Notes: generated from the sequence alone by a model not told the origin. Positions 6,187 to 14,418 are shown, counted from the first letter of the stretch. The stretch is DNA of 32,917 nucleotides from DASVVT01 sp036386415 (GCA_036386415.1 DASVVT010000030.1:1-32917), one strand, 5' to 3'. A program made the numbers and translations.

Positions 6187-7872
6187 ATGACTCAATTGTT
6201 TGCGCTCATCTGGTTGAAGTGGAGACTGTTTCGTAACTCTACGCGGTCGCGCAGGAGCGTGGAGAACAGCATCGCGCGTCTTCTCGGAACAGTCATCGCG
6301 TTAACGCTGGCGGCGCTCGTCGCTGTCGCTCTTGGCGCGGGAGCGTGGCTGGAAGCCTCCTCCTATTCCAGAATGGAAGCAGGGAGGCTGGCCGCGCCGC
6401 CCCTGATATTTTTAGCTCATACAGCGATCTTCGTCATGTGGGCGGTTGTGCCTTTATCGACGCGCGGGGGAAGCCAGTTCAACCCGGGACGCATGTTGTT
6501 GTATCCGGTCACGCTACGCAAGCTCTTCGCCCTCGATCTGTTGAGCGAGCTGACCAGCCTGAGCTCGATCTTCGCCGTTCCGGCCATGTTCGCGCTGGCG
6601 CTTGGCGCTGGCATAGGTCGCGGAAACGTGTGGACCTCGCTGCCGGTCGCCTTCCTCACGGCTGCGTTTGGCATCTCTCTGGCGAAATGGCTCTCGACCT
6701 CTATCGGCGCGTTGATGCGGAAAAGGCGCACGCGCGCAGAAACGCTGCTGGCGCTCGTCGGGGCGGTCTTCGGACTGGGGAGCGCAGCGGCGGGGCAACT
6801 CCTGCCATACATAACGGAGAGGGCGGGTACACTGAATTTACGCGGATTGCGTTGGACGCCGCCGGGCGCGGCTGCCATCGCCCTTCTCGATGGTATAGGC
6901 ACAGGCGGCGGGGCAGGTGACTACGTGGTCGCGCTCCTGACGCTCGCCGTCTATACCGTTCTCACAATCTACGTCACCTACTGGATCGCGCATCGCGCGG
7001 CGCTCAACGCGGGCGGCGGCGGAGCAGCAAAGCGTGCCTCATCTAAACGACCGCGCACGATGAACGATGTGGGGCAGTACGCAGGATGGAGATTGCCTTT
7101 TCTCTCCGCAGAGCTTTCAGCCGTGATCGAGAAGGAGATGCGCTACGCGATGCGTAATGCGCAGTTGCGAGCCGTGGCGCTGATGCCTTTGATCCTGATC
7201 GTGATGAAGCTGGCGCAGACGAGTCTCCTTAATCGAAGGGGGCGAACGACGCACGACCTGCTCCTCTATGACGAGAGCTTCGCGCTCTACGGCGAAGGAT
7301 TGCTGACGGCGGGCGGCGTGCTCTATGTCTTCATGATTCTCTCTTCGCTTGTCTGCAACCTTTTCGCTTACGAGGGAGAGGGCATGCGTACCCTGATCCT
7401 CGCGCCCGTCGAGCGGCGCACGATTCTCATCGGGAAGAACATCACGTTGACGCTCATCGCGCTCCTCATCTCAACCCTCTTAATTATCGTCAACGAGCTT
7501 GTTTTCCGTGACCTGACGACCGGCGCGCTCGGCTTCGCGGGGCTCTCCTTCTTGACCTTCGCAGCCCTCTTCATGCTCATCGGCAACTGGCTTTCGATGC
7601 GTTATCCAAAGCGACTGCAATTCGGCAAGAGGCTCAACGCTTCGGGCGTCGCAGGTCTCCTGGTGCTTCCCCTCCTGGCCTCGATAGCGGCGCTGCCCGT
7701 CGCCGCCGCCGCCGCAGGCTACCTGGCGCAAAGTTTGCTCGTGAAGTATGCTACACTGGCACTGTTCGCAGGCGGGTCGCTTTCGCTCTACTTTCTGCTC
7801 ATCACGAGGCAGGGACGCCACCTCGCGCAACGCGAACAAGAGATACTTGAAGCGGTAGTCAGTAGTCAGTAG
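6187..7872 (+). CDS. Putative ABC-2-type transporter permease, 12 membrane segments
   Basis: This 561-residue integral membrane protein has about twelve hydrophobic segments in two halves of six, separated by a basic cytoplasmic linker near residues 275-300 (KRASSKRPRT). The pattern of conserved cytoplasmic segments such as VIEKEMRYAMRNAQLR (near 318) and MRTLILAPVERRTILIGKN (near 400) resembles ABC-2 exporter permeases, where such motifs face the ATPase. No ATP-binding gene is adjacent, so partner and substrate are unknown. The last residues VVSSQ and the TAG stop are encoded by a palindromic repeat. The start at 6187 has no strong Shine-Dalgarno because a repeat arm abuts it. Confidence 0.7.
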   Translation: MTQLFALIWLKWRLFRNSTRSRRSVENSIARLLGTVIALTLAALVAVALGAGAWLEASSYSRMEAGRLAAPPLIFLAHTAIFVMWAVVPLSTRGGSQFNPGRMLLYPVTLRKLFALDLLSELTSLSSIFAVPAMFALALGAGIGRGNVWTSLPVAFLTAAFGISLAKWLSTSIGALMRKRRTRAETLLALVGAVFGLGSAAAGQLLPYITERAGTLNLRGLRWTPPGAAAIALLDGIGTGGGAGDYVVALLTLAVYTVLTIYVTYWIAHRAALNAGGGGAAKRASSKRPRTMNDVGQYAGWRLPFLSAELSAVIEKEMRYAMRNAQLRAVALMPLILIVMKLAQTSLLNRRGRTTHDLLLYDESFALYGEGLLTAGGVLYVFMILSSLVCNLFAYEGEGMRTLILAPVERRTILIGKNITLTLIALLISTLLIIVNELVFRDLTTGALGFAGLSFLTFAALFMLIGNWLSMRYPKRLQFGKRLNASGVAGLLVLPLLASIAALPVAAAAAGYLAQSLLVKYATLALFAGGSLSLYFLLITRQGRHLAQREQEILEAVVSSQ

Positions 7873-7939
7873 ACAGTAGCCAGTAGAAAACCGCGCTCTT
7901 TCGTTTCTACTGTCTACTGACTACTGACTACTGACTACT
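7855..7939. repeat. TAG-rich heptamer palindrome, copy 3 (permease 3' end)
   Basis: The arms are AGTAGTCAGTAGTCAGTAG-type units (7855-7890) and CTACTGACTACTG-type units (7905-7939). The loop AAACCGCGCTCTTTCG is close to the reverse complement of the loop of copy 1. The element supplies the final codons and the stop of the permease gene. Confidence 0.85.
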
Positions 7940-8027
7940 TGTACTAACTTTATTCCAGCGATGATGGCGCGCTTTCGGTCTGGCGCGCCGCATCCGGGCG
8001 GGAGAGGCAAGCCCCGTCCAGACACAA

Positions 8028-9338
8028 ATGGCTCGCAGAAAATTTCGCAGCAACCAGCGACACGAACCCTCTACGGAACGCTCTTTTCAGGAGTACGTTC
8101 TTTCCACACCTGCCCCGCAAACCTCGCGCACGGAGTTAATGCGCCTGGTGCGCGGCGGCGAAGACACCTTTCTCGAACTCAAAGTCAAGCTCTCCAACAC
8201 GGAGAAGATCGCGCAGGAGATCGTCGCGCTCGCCAACACGGGCGGCGGTGTGATCGTCTTCGGCGTCAACGATCAGATGCGCGTAGAGGGTCTGGACGAC
8301 GCCGAGGGCGTGCAGGAAGACCTGGTGCGTATCTGCCGCGAGGAGATTCAACCGGCGCTTGTGCCCTATATTGACCGCATCGCTTTCGATAGCGGTCGGC
8401 GCATCGTCGCGCTCGACGTGGAAGGCAAGCGCCGCCCCTATCGCACGCGCGACGGACGCTTCTACATACGGATCGGCGCGGAGAAGCGCGAAGCGTCACG
8501 CGAAGAGTTATCGGCCTTGATGGACGAGGCGCGCCCTGTTCGCTACGAGAACGTCGCGGTCATCGGCGCGAGCATAGCGGACATAGACGAAGCGCACCTG
8601 TGGAGCTTCGTGCGCGAATTTGAGGGAGACGCCTTCGAGGAAGCGTCCGCGACGGGCTATCCGACGAAGGATGTGCTCGAACGCGACCTCCTGCTGGCCG
8701 CGATGCAAGCGGGTGAAGCGATCCCGACCGTCGCAGGGCTTCTGCTCTTCGGGCGCGACGAGCGCGTCGCGGAACTCCTGCCCCGCGCCGCCGTGATCGC
8801 CACACGCTTTGCGGGCGACACGACTCAGGCGGCGGTCGTCGAGCGCGTCCAGCTCACAGGCAACCTGCACACGCTCTATGAAGCTGTCTGGCGATTCATC
8901 ACGCGCTACTGTGATCTGTGGGAGACCAAGCCGCGCGTCTTTCCGGGAAGCGAGGCGATTGATGAGGCGGTCGTCGCGCGCGCCAACTATCACCTCGGCG
9001 CGGTGAGCGAAGGCGTGGTAAACGCGCTCGTGCATCGCGACCTGGCGCTGCGCGATCTGCCGACGCGCCTGCACATTTTCGACCGTTCGATAGAGATCAC
9101 CAACGCGCGCCGCACCAGCGGATTCGCGCCGCTGGCGCAGAAGGCGATCCGCTACGGCGTCCCGCAGCGCCTCAATCCGCAACTGGCGGCTCTCTTCTCA
9201 AGCCCCGCCTACGGGCTCAAGCTAACGCGCGGCGGACTCCCCACGCTGCTACGCGACGCGCGCCTCTTCGCAGGTCGCCGCGCTGTAGACCTACACGCCT
9301 TCAACGATGAGTTCCGCCTGCGTCTGCATGGAATATGA
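8028..9338 (+). CDS. AlbA_2 (Schlafen-type) domain protein with GHKL-like ATP-binding segment
   Basis: In this 436-residue cytoplasmic protein the AlbA_2 domain spans about residues 38-165: RGGEDTFLELKVKL, then EIVALANTGGGVIVFGV, and GRFYIRIGAEKREASREEL. These are the hallmarks of the nucleic-acid-associated Schlafen AlbA_2 fold. After a linker with PTVAGLLLFGRD (near 240), the C-terminal part has EGVVNALVHRDL (near 330), resembling the N-box of GHKL ATPases, followed by IEITNARR. Such proteins are usually annotated as ATP-binding or transcriptional regulators; several belong to mobile or defence contexts, but nothing here proves that role. The ATG at 8028 is used; an in-frame ATG at 8139 just before RLVRGGED is an alternative. 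No partner gene is nearby. Confidence 0.85.
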   Translation: MARRKFRSNQRHEPSTERSFQEYVLSTPAPQTSRTELMRLVRGGEDTFLELKVKLSNTEKIAQEIVALANTGGGVIVFGVNDQMRVEGLDDAEGVQEDLVRICREEIQPALVPYIDRIAFDSGRRIVALDVEGKRRPYRTRDGRFYIRIGAEKREASREELSALMDEARPVRYENVAVIGASIADIDEAHLWSFVREFEGDAFEEASATGYPTKDVLERDLLLAAMQAGEAIPTVAGLLLFGRDERVAELLPRAAVIATRFAGDTTQAAVVERVQLTGNLHTLYEAVWRFITRYCDLWETKPRVFPGSEAIDEAVVARANYHLGAVSEGVVNALVHRDLALRDLPTRLHIFDRSIEITNARRTSGFAPLAQKAIRYGVPQRLNPQLAALFSSPAYGLKLTRGGLPTLLRDARLFAGRRAVDLHAFNDEFRLRLHGI

Positions 9339-9343
9339 GTGGG

Positions 9344-9449
9344 AGTAGACAGTAGCCAGTAGAAAAGAAAGCAGGTGACGAGTTGACCAAACTTCGTCGC
9401 CTTCTGCTTTTCTTTCTACTGACTACTGACTACTGGCTACTGTCTACTG
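9344..9449. repeat. TAG-rich heptamer palindrome, copy 4 (convergent gene ends)
   Basis: The arms are GTAGACAGTAGCCAGTAG (9344 onward) and its complement in CTACTGGCTACTGTCTAC (ending 9449). An inner pair contains AAGCAGGTGACGAG and CGTCGCCTTCTGCTT. It separates two convergent genes and supplies the TAG stop of the minus-strand VWA gene. The inner AGCAGGTGACG sequence links it to the palindrome at 14898-14966. Confidence 0.8.
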
Positions 9450-10664
9450 CTTTGGGGCGTTGTAATACTGGCGGCTCTGTACGACATACTCCTTGTCGTC
9501 GTATTGCCCGTCGCCGTCAACATCGACCTTGACGATAATCTTATGCTGCTTGCCGTCGCGTCGCTCGCCGGGGTTGTAGCCGAGGCTGTACTGGTTGCGC
9601 AGCAGCGCGTTGATCGAGTTGAGGACGGTCGGCAACTCGCCCTCGAAGGTGACCGGAAAGTACATCCCGCCCGATTCTTTGGCGAAGGTGTTAAGGAAGT
9701 TCTGTGCCATCAGGAGCGTCATTCTGCCGGGCCTGCCAGTCATTGTATCTTGCGGAGGGAGATAGTCGCCGTAGCGTTTCAGGAAGTAGTTGCCCGTGCC
9801 GATGATGTAGAGCGGGACGCCTGCGTTCTGCACGATCTTGCGCGCATCGCTATAGTTTATCTTGCTGAAGCTGTCCACGCCGGAAGCAATGAGGATGACG
9901 GCGCGACGGCGTCCCTGCAAAGCCGCCATCCCGGCGTAGTCGGCCTTCTCGGATTTAGAATCCTCCAGCACCACAGAGTCTGCGCGCCCTCCGACGAGCG
10001 TCAGTTTCAAGGCATCGAACAGGTTGGTATCGCTGAAAGCCGGAGCACTCCTTAAGAGCAGATTGACGGCCTCGCGTATGCGTGCCGGATTGTTCGTGAA
10101 ATCCGTGATCGGCGTCGGGCGCATGTCAAACGCGATGATCGAGGCATAGTCGTCGGGCGGCTTGATGAACCCTGAGAGAAACATCGCCGCCGGGCGGAGA
10201 ACTTCGTATGTGCCGGGGTCCCATGTGCCTCTATACCCTAGAAATTCCGTGAGACGGCTGAATTCCAGCACGAGCGCCACGGTGATGGGCGCTTCCGGGG
10301 TCGAGAAGTTGGTGATCTCCTTCTGCACGCCGTCTTCAAAGATGGCGAAGTTCTCTTTCTTGAGCCCCGTGATAATCTGCTTCGATTTCTTGTGATAGAC
10401 GACGGCATCGACGTTGACGAGCGCCGTCAAGACCTTGATGACCTCGGCGTCCTGCGGCTTGTTGATGATGTCGTTCGGCAACGGCTCTTCCTGCTCCCCG
10501 CCCTTCTTGTCGGCGTCAGCCGGGCGCTTGTTCTTCTTCTGATTGCTGACCGGCGGCTGGCGACGAGATTGAGCAGAGACCGTGAGATTAACAGTGGCCG
10601 AGAGCGCGAGGGCGAGCATCACTGCAACGGCAGAGAGGCGGCGATAGAGACTGCTGCTTTTCAT
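9444..10664 (-). CDS. Secreted VWA protein, VWFA-related Acidobacterial domain (TIGR03436-like), degenerate MIDAS
   Basis: The protein has 406 residues from the ATG at 10664, which has AAAGGA 9 nt upstream; an in-frame ATG at 10706 is less likely. A signal peptide (KSSSLYRRLSAVAVMLALAL...VSAQ) is followed by a charged low-complexity stretch rich in Lys and Asp, then the domain with ENFAIFEDGVQKEITNFS and the VWA fold. Where VWA proteins show DxSxS for metal binding, this one reads VLEFSRLTEF, so Asp is Glu and the second Ser is lost. The C-terminus has NQYSLGYNP and a short Asp-rich VDVDGDGQYDDKEY. The role is unknown; the domain is typical of Acidobacteriota cell-envelope proteins. The stop codon lies in a repeat. 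Confidence 0.85.
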   Translation of the reverse strand: MKSSSLYRRLSAVAVMLALALSATVNLTVSAQSRRQPPVSNQKKNKRPADADKKGGEQEEPLPNDIINKPQDAEVIKVLTALVNVDAVVYHKKSKQIITGLKKENFAIFEDGVQKEITNFSTPEAPITVALVLEFSRLTEFLGYRGTWDPGTYEVLRPAAMFLSGFIKPPDDYASIIAFDMRPTPITDFTNNPARIREAVNLLLRSAPAFSDTNLFDALKLTLVGGRADSVVLEDSKSEKADYAGMAALQGRRRAVILIASGVDSFSKINYSDARKIVQNAGVPLYIIGTGNYFLKRYGDYLPPQDTMTGRPGRMTLLMAQNFLNTFAKESGGMYFPVTFEGELPTVLNSINALLRNQYSLGYNPGERRDGKQHKIIVKVDVDGDGQYDDKEYVVQSRQYYNAPKQ

Positions 10665-10718
10665 ACGGACTTTTCCTTTACAACCTAAGGGGCGGAGGTG
10701 GCTCAACTTTGCTGATTA

Positions 10719-10748
10719 AATATAGGCGCGGGCTCGCGCCAGGGTCAA
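10719..10748 (-). promoter_or_regulatory. Putative sigma-70 promoter of the VWA gene
   Basis: Read leftward, TTGACC (10748-10743) and TATATT (10724-10719) are separated by 18 nt, about 55 bp upstream of the start at 10664. Confidence 0.5.
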
Positions 10749-10947
10749 GCCACAAAAACAGGGTTAGAGGCTGGAGGTCAGAGGTACAGTCTACGGGTCT
10801 TTATCAACACCTGACTTCCAAGCCATCTGACACATGTTTTGTGATGCCTAAGGCATGTCAGGCGTTCGCCGGAAGGCAAAGAGAAGGGCGAAAGGCGTAA
10901 GCGCGTGCATACCTCAAAGTCGGGTGGAGTCCTAAGTATGATTAGTG

Positions 10948-11043
10948 CTCTGTGCATCCTCTGCGTCCTCTGTGCCTCTGCGGTGAATCAATGTTAAGCA
11001 AGACTCACCACAGAGACGCAGAGAACACGGAGGATGCACAGAG
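10948..11043. repeat. Intergenic palindrome (CACAGAGACGCAGAG family)
   Basis: CTCTGTGCATCCTCTGCG (10948 onward) pairs imperfectly with the complement ending at 11043 (GGAGGATGCACAGAG), across about 20 nt. It lies about 65 bp beyond the stop of the lectin-like gene. The rest of 10749-11110 contains no convincing gene on either strand. Confidence 0.7.
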
Positions 11044-11110
11044 AATGGCTGAAACTCGGGTCACTACTGAGACTTGCGCCGCGTTTCTCTTGCGGGTTTC
11101 CAGTTGCTTT

Positions 11111-11917
11111 TCAGCGCGTCGCGCTGCCCATGGCTTCGGCTTCGATGACGGCATCATAGGCTCCAGTGTTGTCGGCGAGGTTCCCCTCGTTGACGCCTAG
11201 AAAGAGCACGCCGTCGCGCTGCGCGACGAAGTCGCGGCTGGGGCCTATGAAAATAAAGTCGTCATTATCGTCGCCGATGACGGCGATGAGCCCTCCGGTC
11301 GGTTCGTTGCGCATCAGCTTGTCGCGATCAGGAAGCGTCGAAATACCTGCGGGATTGGTAGTACGTCCCGCCCCGAGTGTGACGCGGCCCGTGGCCGTGA
11401 TGCGCAGACGCTGGCCGCGCCGTACGACCAGCCCCGTGTTCGTCCAGCCATTGGCCGTATTGTCGCCGCGCACGCGCGCGTTGATCTGAAAGTAAGTCGG
11501 AGAGGTTCTGGACGCGGGCTGTGTGCTGCCGCCTGTCCCAGTAGTCTGCGAGCCTGACGTCTGCGACGTGTTGGTTCTGGGCTGCGCGGGGCGCGGGGTC
11601 GGCTGCGGGGTCGGGGTGGATGCCGCAGTATCCGTGTTGCTCGTGTCATCGTTGATCGATGGGGACGTGCCGCCGGCATTCGTCACCGAATCGAACTCGA
11701 TGGAGTCAATGTCCTCCATGTAGATCTGCATGCGGCCACGGCGACCGCGCGCGCCCGCGCCGACGAGCACCGTGAACTGCTGGTCTTTGAAGCCGATCAC
11801 CTGTCCGCGAACGATGCTCCCATCCTTCAGGCGAATGGTGTCGGCCAATGCGGGCGCGCTCAAGGCTACGATGAGCGCCAGGGCAAGCAGCGGTGACGTA
11901 ACGAAATTTTTATTCAT
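11111..11917 (-). CDS. Secreted protein: Sm-like N-terminal domain fused to PA-IL-like lectin domain
   Basis: The ATG at 11917 is preceded by a strong GGGAGGAG and gives 268 residues; the longer open frame to 12121 is unlikely. A signal peptide (NKNFVTSPLLALALIVALSAPALA) leads to a short beta-rich segment DTIRLKDGSIVRGQVIGF with VEDIDSIEF-like continuation, resembling Sm-like/SH3-type domains of exported bacterial proteins. A Thr/Pro/Ser-rich linker (about residues 85-130) follows. The C-terminal part (about 135-265) reads RVRGDNTANGWTNTGL, GQRLRITATGRVTLG, GGLIAVIG, FIGPSRDF and LFLGVNEGNLADNTGAY, which matches the plan of PA-IL (LecA) galactophilic lectin domains, including the terminal N-D-N-x-G-xY segment. 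Ligand and partner are unknown. Confidence 0.75.
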   Translation of the reverse strand: MNKNFVTSPLLALALIVALSAPALADTIRLKDGSIVRGQVIGFKDQQFTVLVGAGARGRRGRMQIYMEDIDSIEFDSVTNAGGTSPSINDDTSNTDTAASTPTPQPTPRPAQPRTNTSQTSGSQTTGTGGSTQPASRTSPTYFQINARVRGDNTANGWTNTGLVVRRGQRLRITATGRVTLGAGRTTNPAGISTLPDRDKLMRNEPTGGLIAVIGDDNDDFIFIGPSRDFVAQRDGVLFLGVNEGNLADNTGAYDAVIEAEAMGSATR

Positions 11918-12216
11918 GGTCTCCTCCCGGGAGTAAACGCTTTTCCGAACGACTAGAATATATGAAGAGAGCATTCGACGTTTAGCAAGACTTGTGCACT
12001 TTTGCAAGCGGGAGAGAGAAGTATCTTGTGGCGATGGATGCGCCAATCGAGTAAAGTGGTTGCTTGCAGGTTTCGCTCGGACGCGTTCCGGCAAGATTCC
12101 GCTTATCTTTAGCGGCGACACTTCGGGGCTTTTCTCCTTCGCGCGAGACGCGCCAGGAATATCTTAGCTGAGATGCAATTAAGGAAGCTCTCTGTCCTTC
12201 CCGCTCTGATTCGCTG

Positions 12217-12732
12217 ATGGAAAGCAGATTGACGAAACGCCCGCCCGCCGTTGATGCTACAGCATCAGTCACGCTTCGCGCAGCCGGGGCGGATGATGAG
12301 CCGTTCCTGTTTGAGGTCTATCGAAGCACACGCGCCGCAGAGATGGCCGCGTGGGGCTGGGGCGAAGCTCAACAGGACGCTTTTCTCCGGTTGCAGTTTA
12401 CGGCGCAGCGCCTTGCTTACGGGGCGCAGTTTCCAGATGCCGAGCAGATGATTATCCTCGAAGGCGAGCATTTAATCGGAAGGATGTTGATCGACAGAAG
12501 AGATGAAGAGATTTATCTGGTTGACATCACCATCCTCGTCGAACATCGCGGCGCAGGGACGGGAACGTCTCTGATGCGAGAGCTACAGAGGGAAGCGGCA
12601 GCAGCCTCTAAGCCTGTTCGCCTGCGCGTGATGAAGACCAACCGTGCCGTCCGTTTCTATGAGCGCCTGGGCTTCTCGAAGATCGATGAGAACGCCACAC
12701 ATTTCCAGATGGAATGGCTTCCCGGCGCGTGA
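12217..12732 (+). CDS. GNAT-family N-acetyltransferase, paralogue A
   Basis: The 171-residue protein has an acetyl-CoA binding motif in ITILVEHRGAGTGTSLM (about residues 110-126), preceded by a beta-strand ending in EIYLVD and followed by a C-terminal AVRFYERLGFSKIDEN segment. A second GNAT gene at 14419 aligns along the whole length (shared features: EAQxDAFLRxQF, DITIL.EHRG, F.ERLGF..IDE). The substrate is unknown. It is the first gene of a likely operon with a DUF6916-like protein 99 bp downstream and a VWA protein after that. No clear Shine-Dalgarno lies directly upstream of the ATG. Confidence 0.9.
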   Translation: MESRLTKRPPAVDATASVTLRAAGADDEPFLFEVYRSTRAAEMAAWGWGEAQQDAFLRLQFTAQRLAYGAQFPDAEQMIILEGEHLIGRMLIDRRDEEIYLVDITILVEHRGAGTGTSLMRELQREAAAASKPVRLRVMKTNRAVRFYERLGFSKIDENATHFQMEWLPGA

Positions 12733-12831
12733 TAAAATTTCGCCCCGGGAATCTCTCACCGCCCGAAATGTTAGACGCGAATTGAGCCACAGGCATGCCA
12801 TTCCATATCACTCTCTAGGAGAAGATGAATA

Positions 12832-13128
12832 GTGATTGAGAAATTTACGTTAGATACATTTACTCCACATCTGAATTCGACATTTCGGATCAAGCAGGGG
12901 GACACAGTTGCGCTGGAGCTGCAACTGGTCGGAACGACGGATGTCGGAACAACGCCCAGGCAGATACAGTTCTCGATTGTCTTTCGCGGCCCTCAAAATC
13001 CATACCTCGTACAGAGCATCTACAGGCTGGAGCACGACCAGCTCGGAGCCTTCGATCTGTTTCTGGTTCCGATCAAAAGAGATCAGGAGGGGATGCACTA
13101 CGAGGCGATTTTCAACCGCCCGCTGTAG
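12832..13128 (+). CDS. DUF6916-like small protein, cytoplasmic paralogue
   Basis: The 98-residue protein has no signal peptide. It starts IEKFTLDTFTPHLNSTFRI and ends with IYRLEHDQLGAFDLFLVPIK and YEAIFNRP, the pattern I associate with the uncharacterised DUF6916 family. The GTG at 12832 is the start, with AGGAG at 12817-12821. An ATG at 12825 opens a four-codon frame (ATGAATAGTGATTGA) that overlaps this start in another frame. The C-terminal half aligns with the Tat-exported protein at 14975-15436 (FDLFLVPxxxD...Y.AI.NR). It lies between a GNAT and a VWA gene in one apparent operon. The function is unknown. Confidence 0.7.
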   Translation: MIEKFTLDTFTPHLNSTFRIKQGDTVALELQLVGTTDVGTTPRQIQFSIVFRGPQNPYLVQSIYRLEHDQLGAFDLFLVPIKRDQEGMHYEAIFNRPL

Positions 13129-13165
13129 GCTCCTTTTTCAGTTGAAAATGTGCACGAGGGCGCAG

Positions 13166-14116
13166 GTGAAATTAATATCTATTGCTCTGATAACTCTCTT
13201 TCTTCTCGTCGCCTCGGCGCAATCACAACAGCCGCAACAGGCCGCGCCCGTCGGGAAGTCAGCGCAAACTCCCGCCTCTTCCGCGAGCAAAGTCGAAGAG
13301 ATTGGCGACGATGATGTCCTGCGTATCAACACACGCCTCGTCTCCGTCAACATCAGCGTGCTGGATAGGGATGGCCGCTACCTCTTTGATCTGCATCAGG
13401 AAGATTTTTCCATCTATGAAAACGGCGTCGAGCAGCAGATCGCGCATTTCAGCAGCATCGAACAGCCCTTTTCCGTGGTGCTACTGATAGATACCAGCTC
13501 CTCTACAGAAAGTTACCTGGGCGACATCAAAGCGGCGGCCAATGCTTTTCTGGATCAACTTAGAATGAACGACTCACTTCTGCCCATCACGTTCGATGGC
13601 GTTGTGCGCCCTCTGATAGGCAAGCAGACGAGTAACCTGACCGCTTTGCGCAGGGCGCTTGAAAGGATGCGCACGGATCAGGGAAACAATGGAACCAAGC
13701 TCTACGATGCGGTTGATTATGCGTATTACATGCTCAAGGGAATCAGCGGTCGCAAGGCTATCATCCTGTTTACGGACGGCGATGATACCTGGAGCACGGC
13801 GACGATGAAGGATACTCTCAACCGCGCTACAGAGTTGGACGCGCTCATCTATACGATTCATTACGGCTCCTCTGCTTCGGCCAGCTACCTAGACTCACTG
13901 GCGCAGAGGACAGGGGGACGTTTTTACCAGGCCGACAATGTGGAGATGATACGGCGATCCTTCGTCGCCGTCGCGGAAGAACTGCGCCGCCAGTACAGCA
14001 TCGGCTACTATCCCAAAGTTAGCGCTCAACACGGCGAGGAGCGGCAGCTTCAAGTCAAGGTCAAGCGTCCTCACGTCGGCATACGGGCGCGCAAATCGTA
14101 TGTGTATTGGCCGTAG
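13166..14116 (+). CDS. Secreted VWA protein, VWFA-related Acidobacterial domain (TIGR03436-like), intact MIDAS
   Basis: Starting at the GTG at 13166 the protein has 316 residues and a clean signal peptide (KLISIALITLFLLVASAQS), with GAGGG 5 nt upstream. An in-frame ATG at 13148 would add six residues. The domain contains LVSVNISVLDRDGRYLFDL, EDFSIYENGVEQQIAHFS and an intact metal-site motif LLIDTSSSTE. FTDGDDTWS marks the fourth strand, and RRQYSIGYYPK and GIRARKSYVYWP close the protein as in the family. It is the third gene of the GNAT-DUF6916-VWA operon, 37 bp after DUF6916. Compared with the VWA protein at 9444, the metal site here is canonical. Confidence 0.88.
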   Translation: MKLISIALITLFLLVASAQSQQPQQAAPVGKSAQTPASSASKVEEIGDDDVLRINTRLVSVNISVLDRDGRYLFDLHQEDFSIYENGVEQQIAHFSSIEQPFSVVLLIDTSSSTESYLGDIKAAANAFLDQLRMNDSLLPITFDGVVRPLIGKQTSNLTALRRALERMRTDQGNNGTKLYDAVDYAYYMLKGISGRKAIILFTDGDDTWSTATMKDTLNRATELDALIYTIHYGSSASASYLDSLAQRTGGRFYQADNVEMIRRSFVAVAEELRRQYSIGYYPKVSAQHGEERQLQVKVKRPHVGIRARKSYVYWP

Positions 14117-14231
14117 ATCGGCTCTGTTTGTTACTGAGTGCGGCGCAGCGAAAGCCTGCCGTCGGAGAGCGAGCGCGCAGAGAGTCAACACGCTTTCTTA
14201 ATCACCGATACCAAGATGCAATCAAAAGAAA

Positions 14232-14340
14232 GGAAGAGGGACGATCCACGAAATGACACTAAACGACACGAAAAGAGGAGGCTCTTTCGTGTTGCTTCGT
14301 GTCATTTCGTGTTACTTCGTGGATCTTTTCCCATCCTCTT
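14232..14340. repeat. Intergenic palindrome (ACGATCCACGAAATGACAC family)
   Basis: The left arm from 14232 (GAAGAGGGACGATCCACGAA) pairs imperfectly with the right arm ending at 14340, containing TTCGTGGATC. Internal units CGTGT and TTTCGTG repeat. It follows the VWA gene by about 115 bp. Sequence kinship to the perfect repeat at 3202-3280 is clear (ACGATCC-CGAA...GACACGAAA). Nothing else is seen in 14117-14418. Confidence 0.75.
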
Positions 14341-14418
14341 TTATTCTGCTATCCGGTCTAAGGGATGTCCGGTGCATTGACTTGCCTTAATTCTTAACTA
14401 AAAACGCCCAGGCAGACT

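Noticed and set aside
8508..9182. Minus-strand open frame of 224 codons
   Set aside because: It is antisense to the AlbA_2-domain gene and has no recognisable motif.
4229..9449. CRISPR-like array from the regularly repeated AGTAGTC units
   Set aside because: Units are 7 bp, contiguous and arranged as palindromes, without unique spacers or cas genes.
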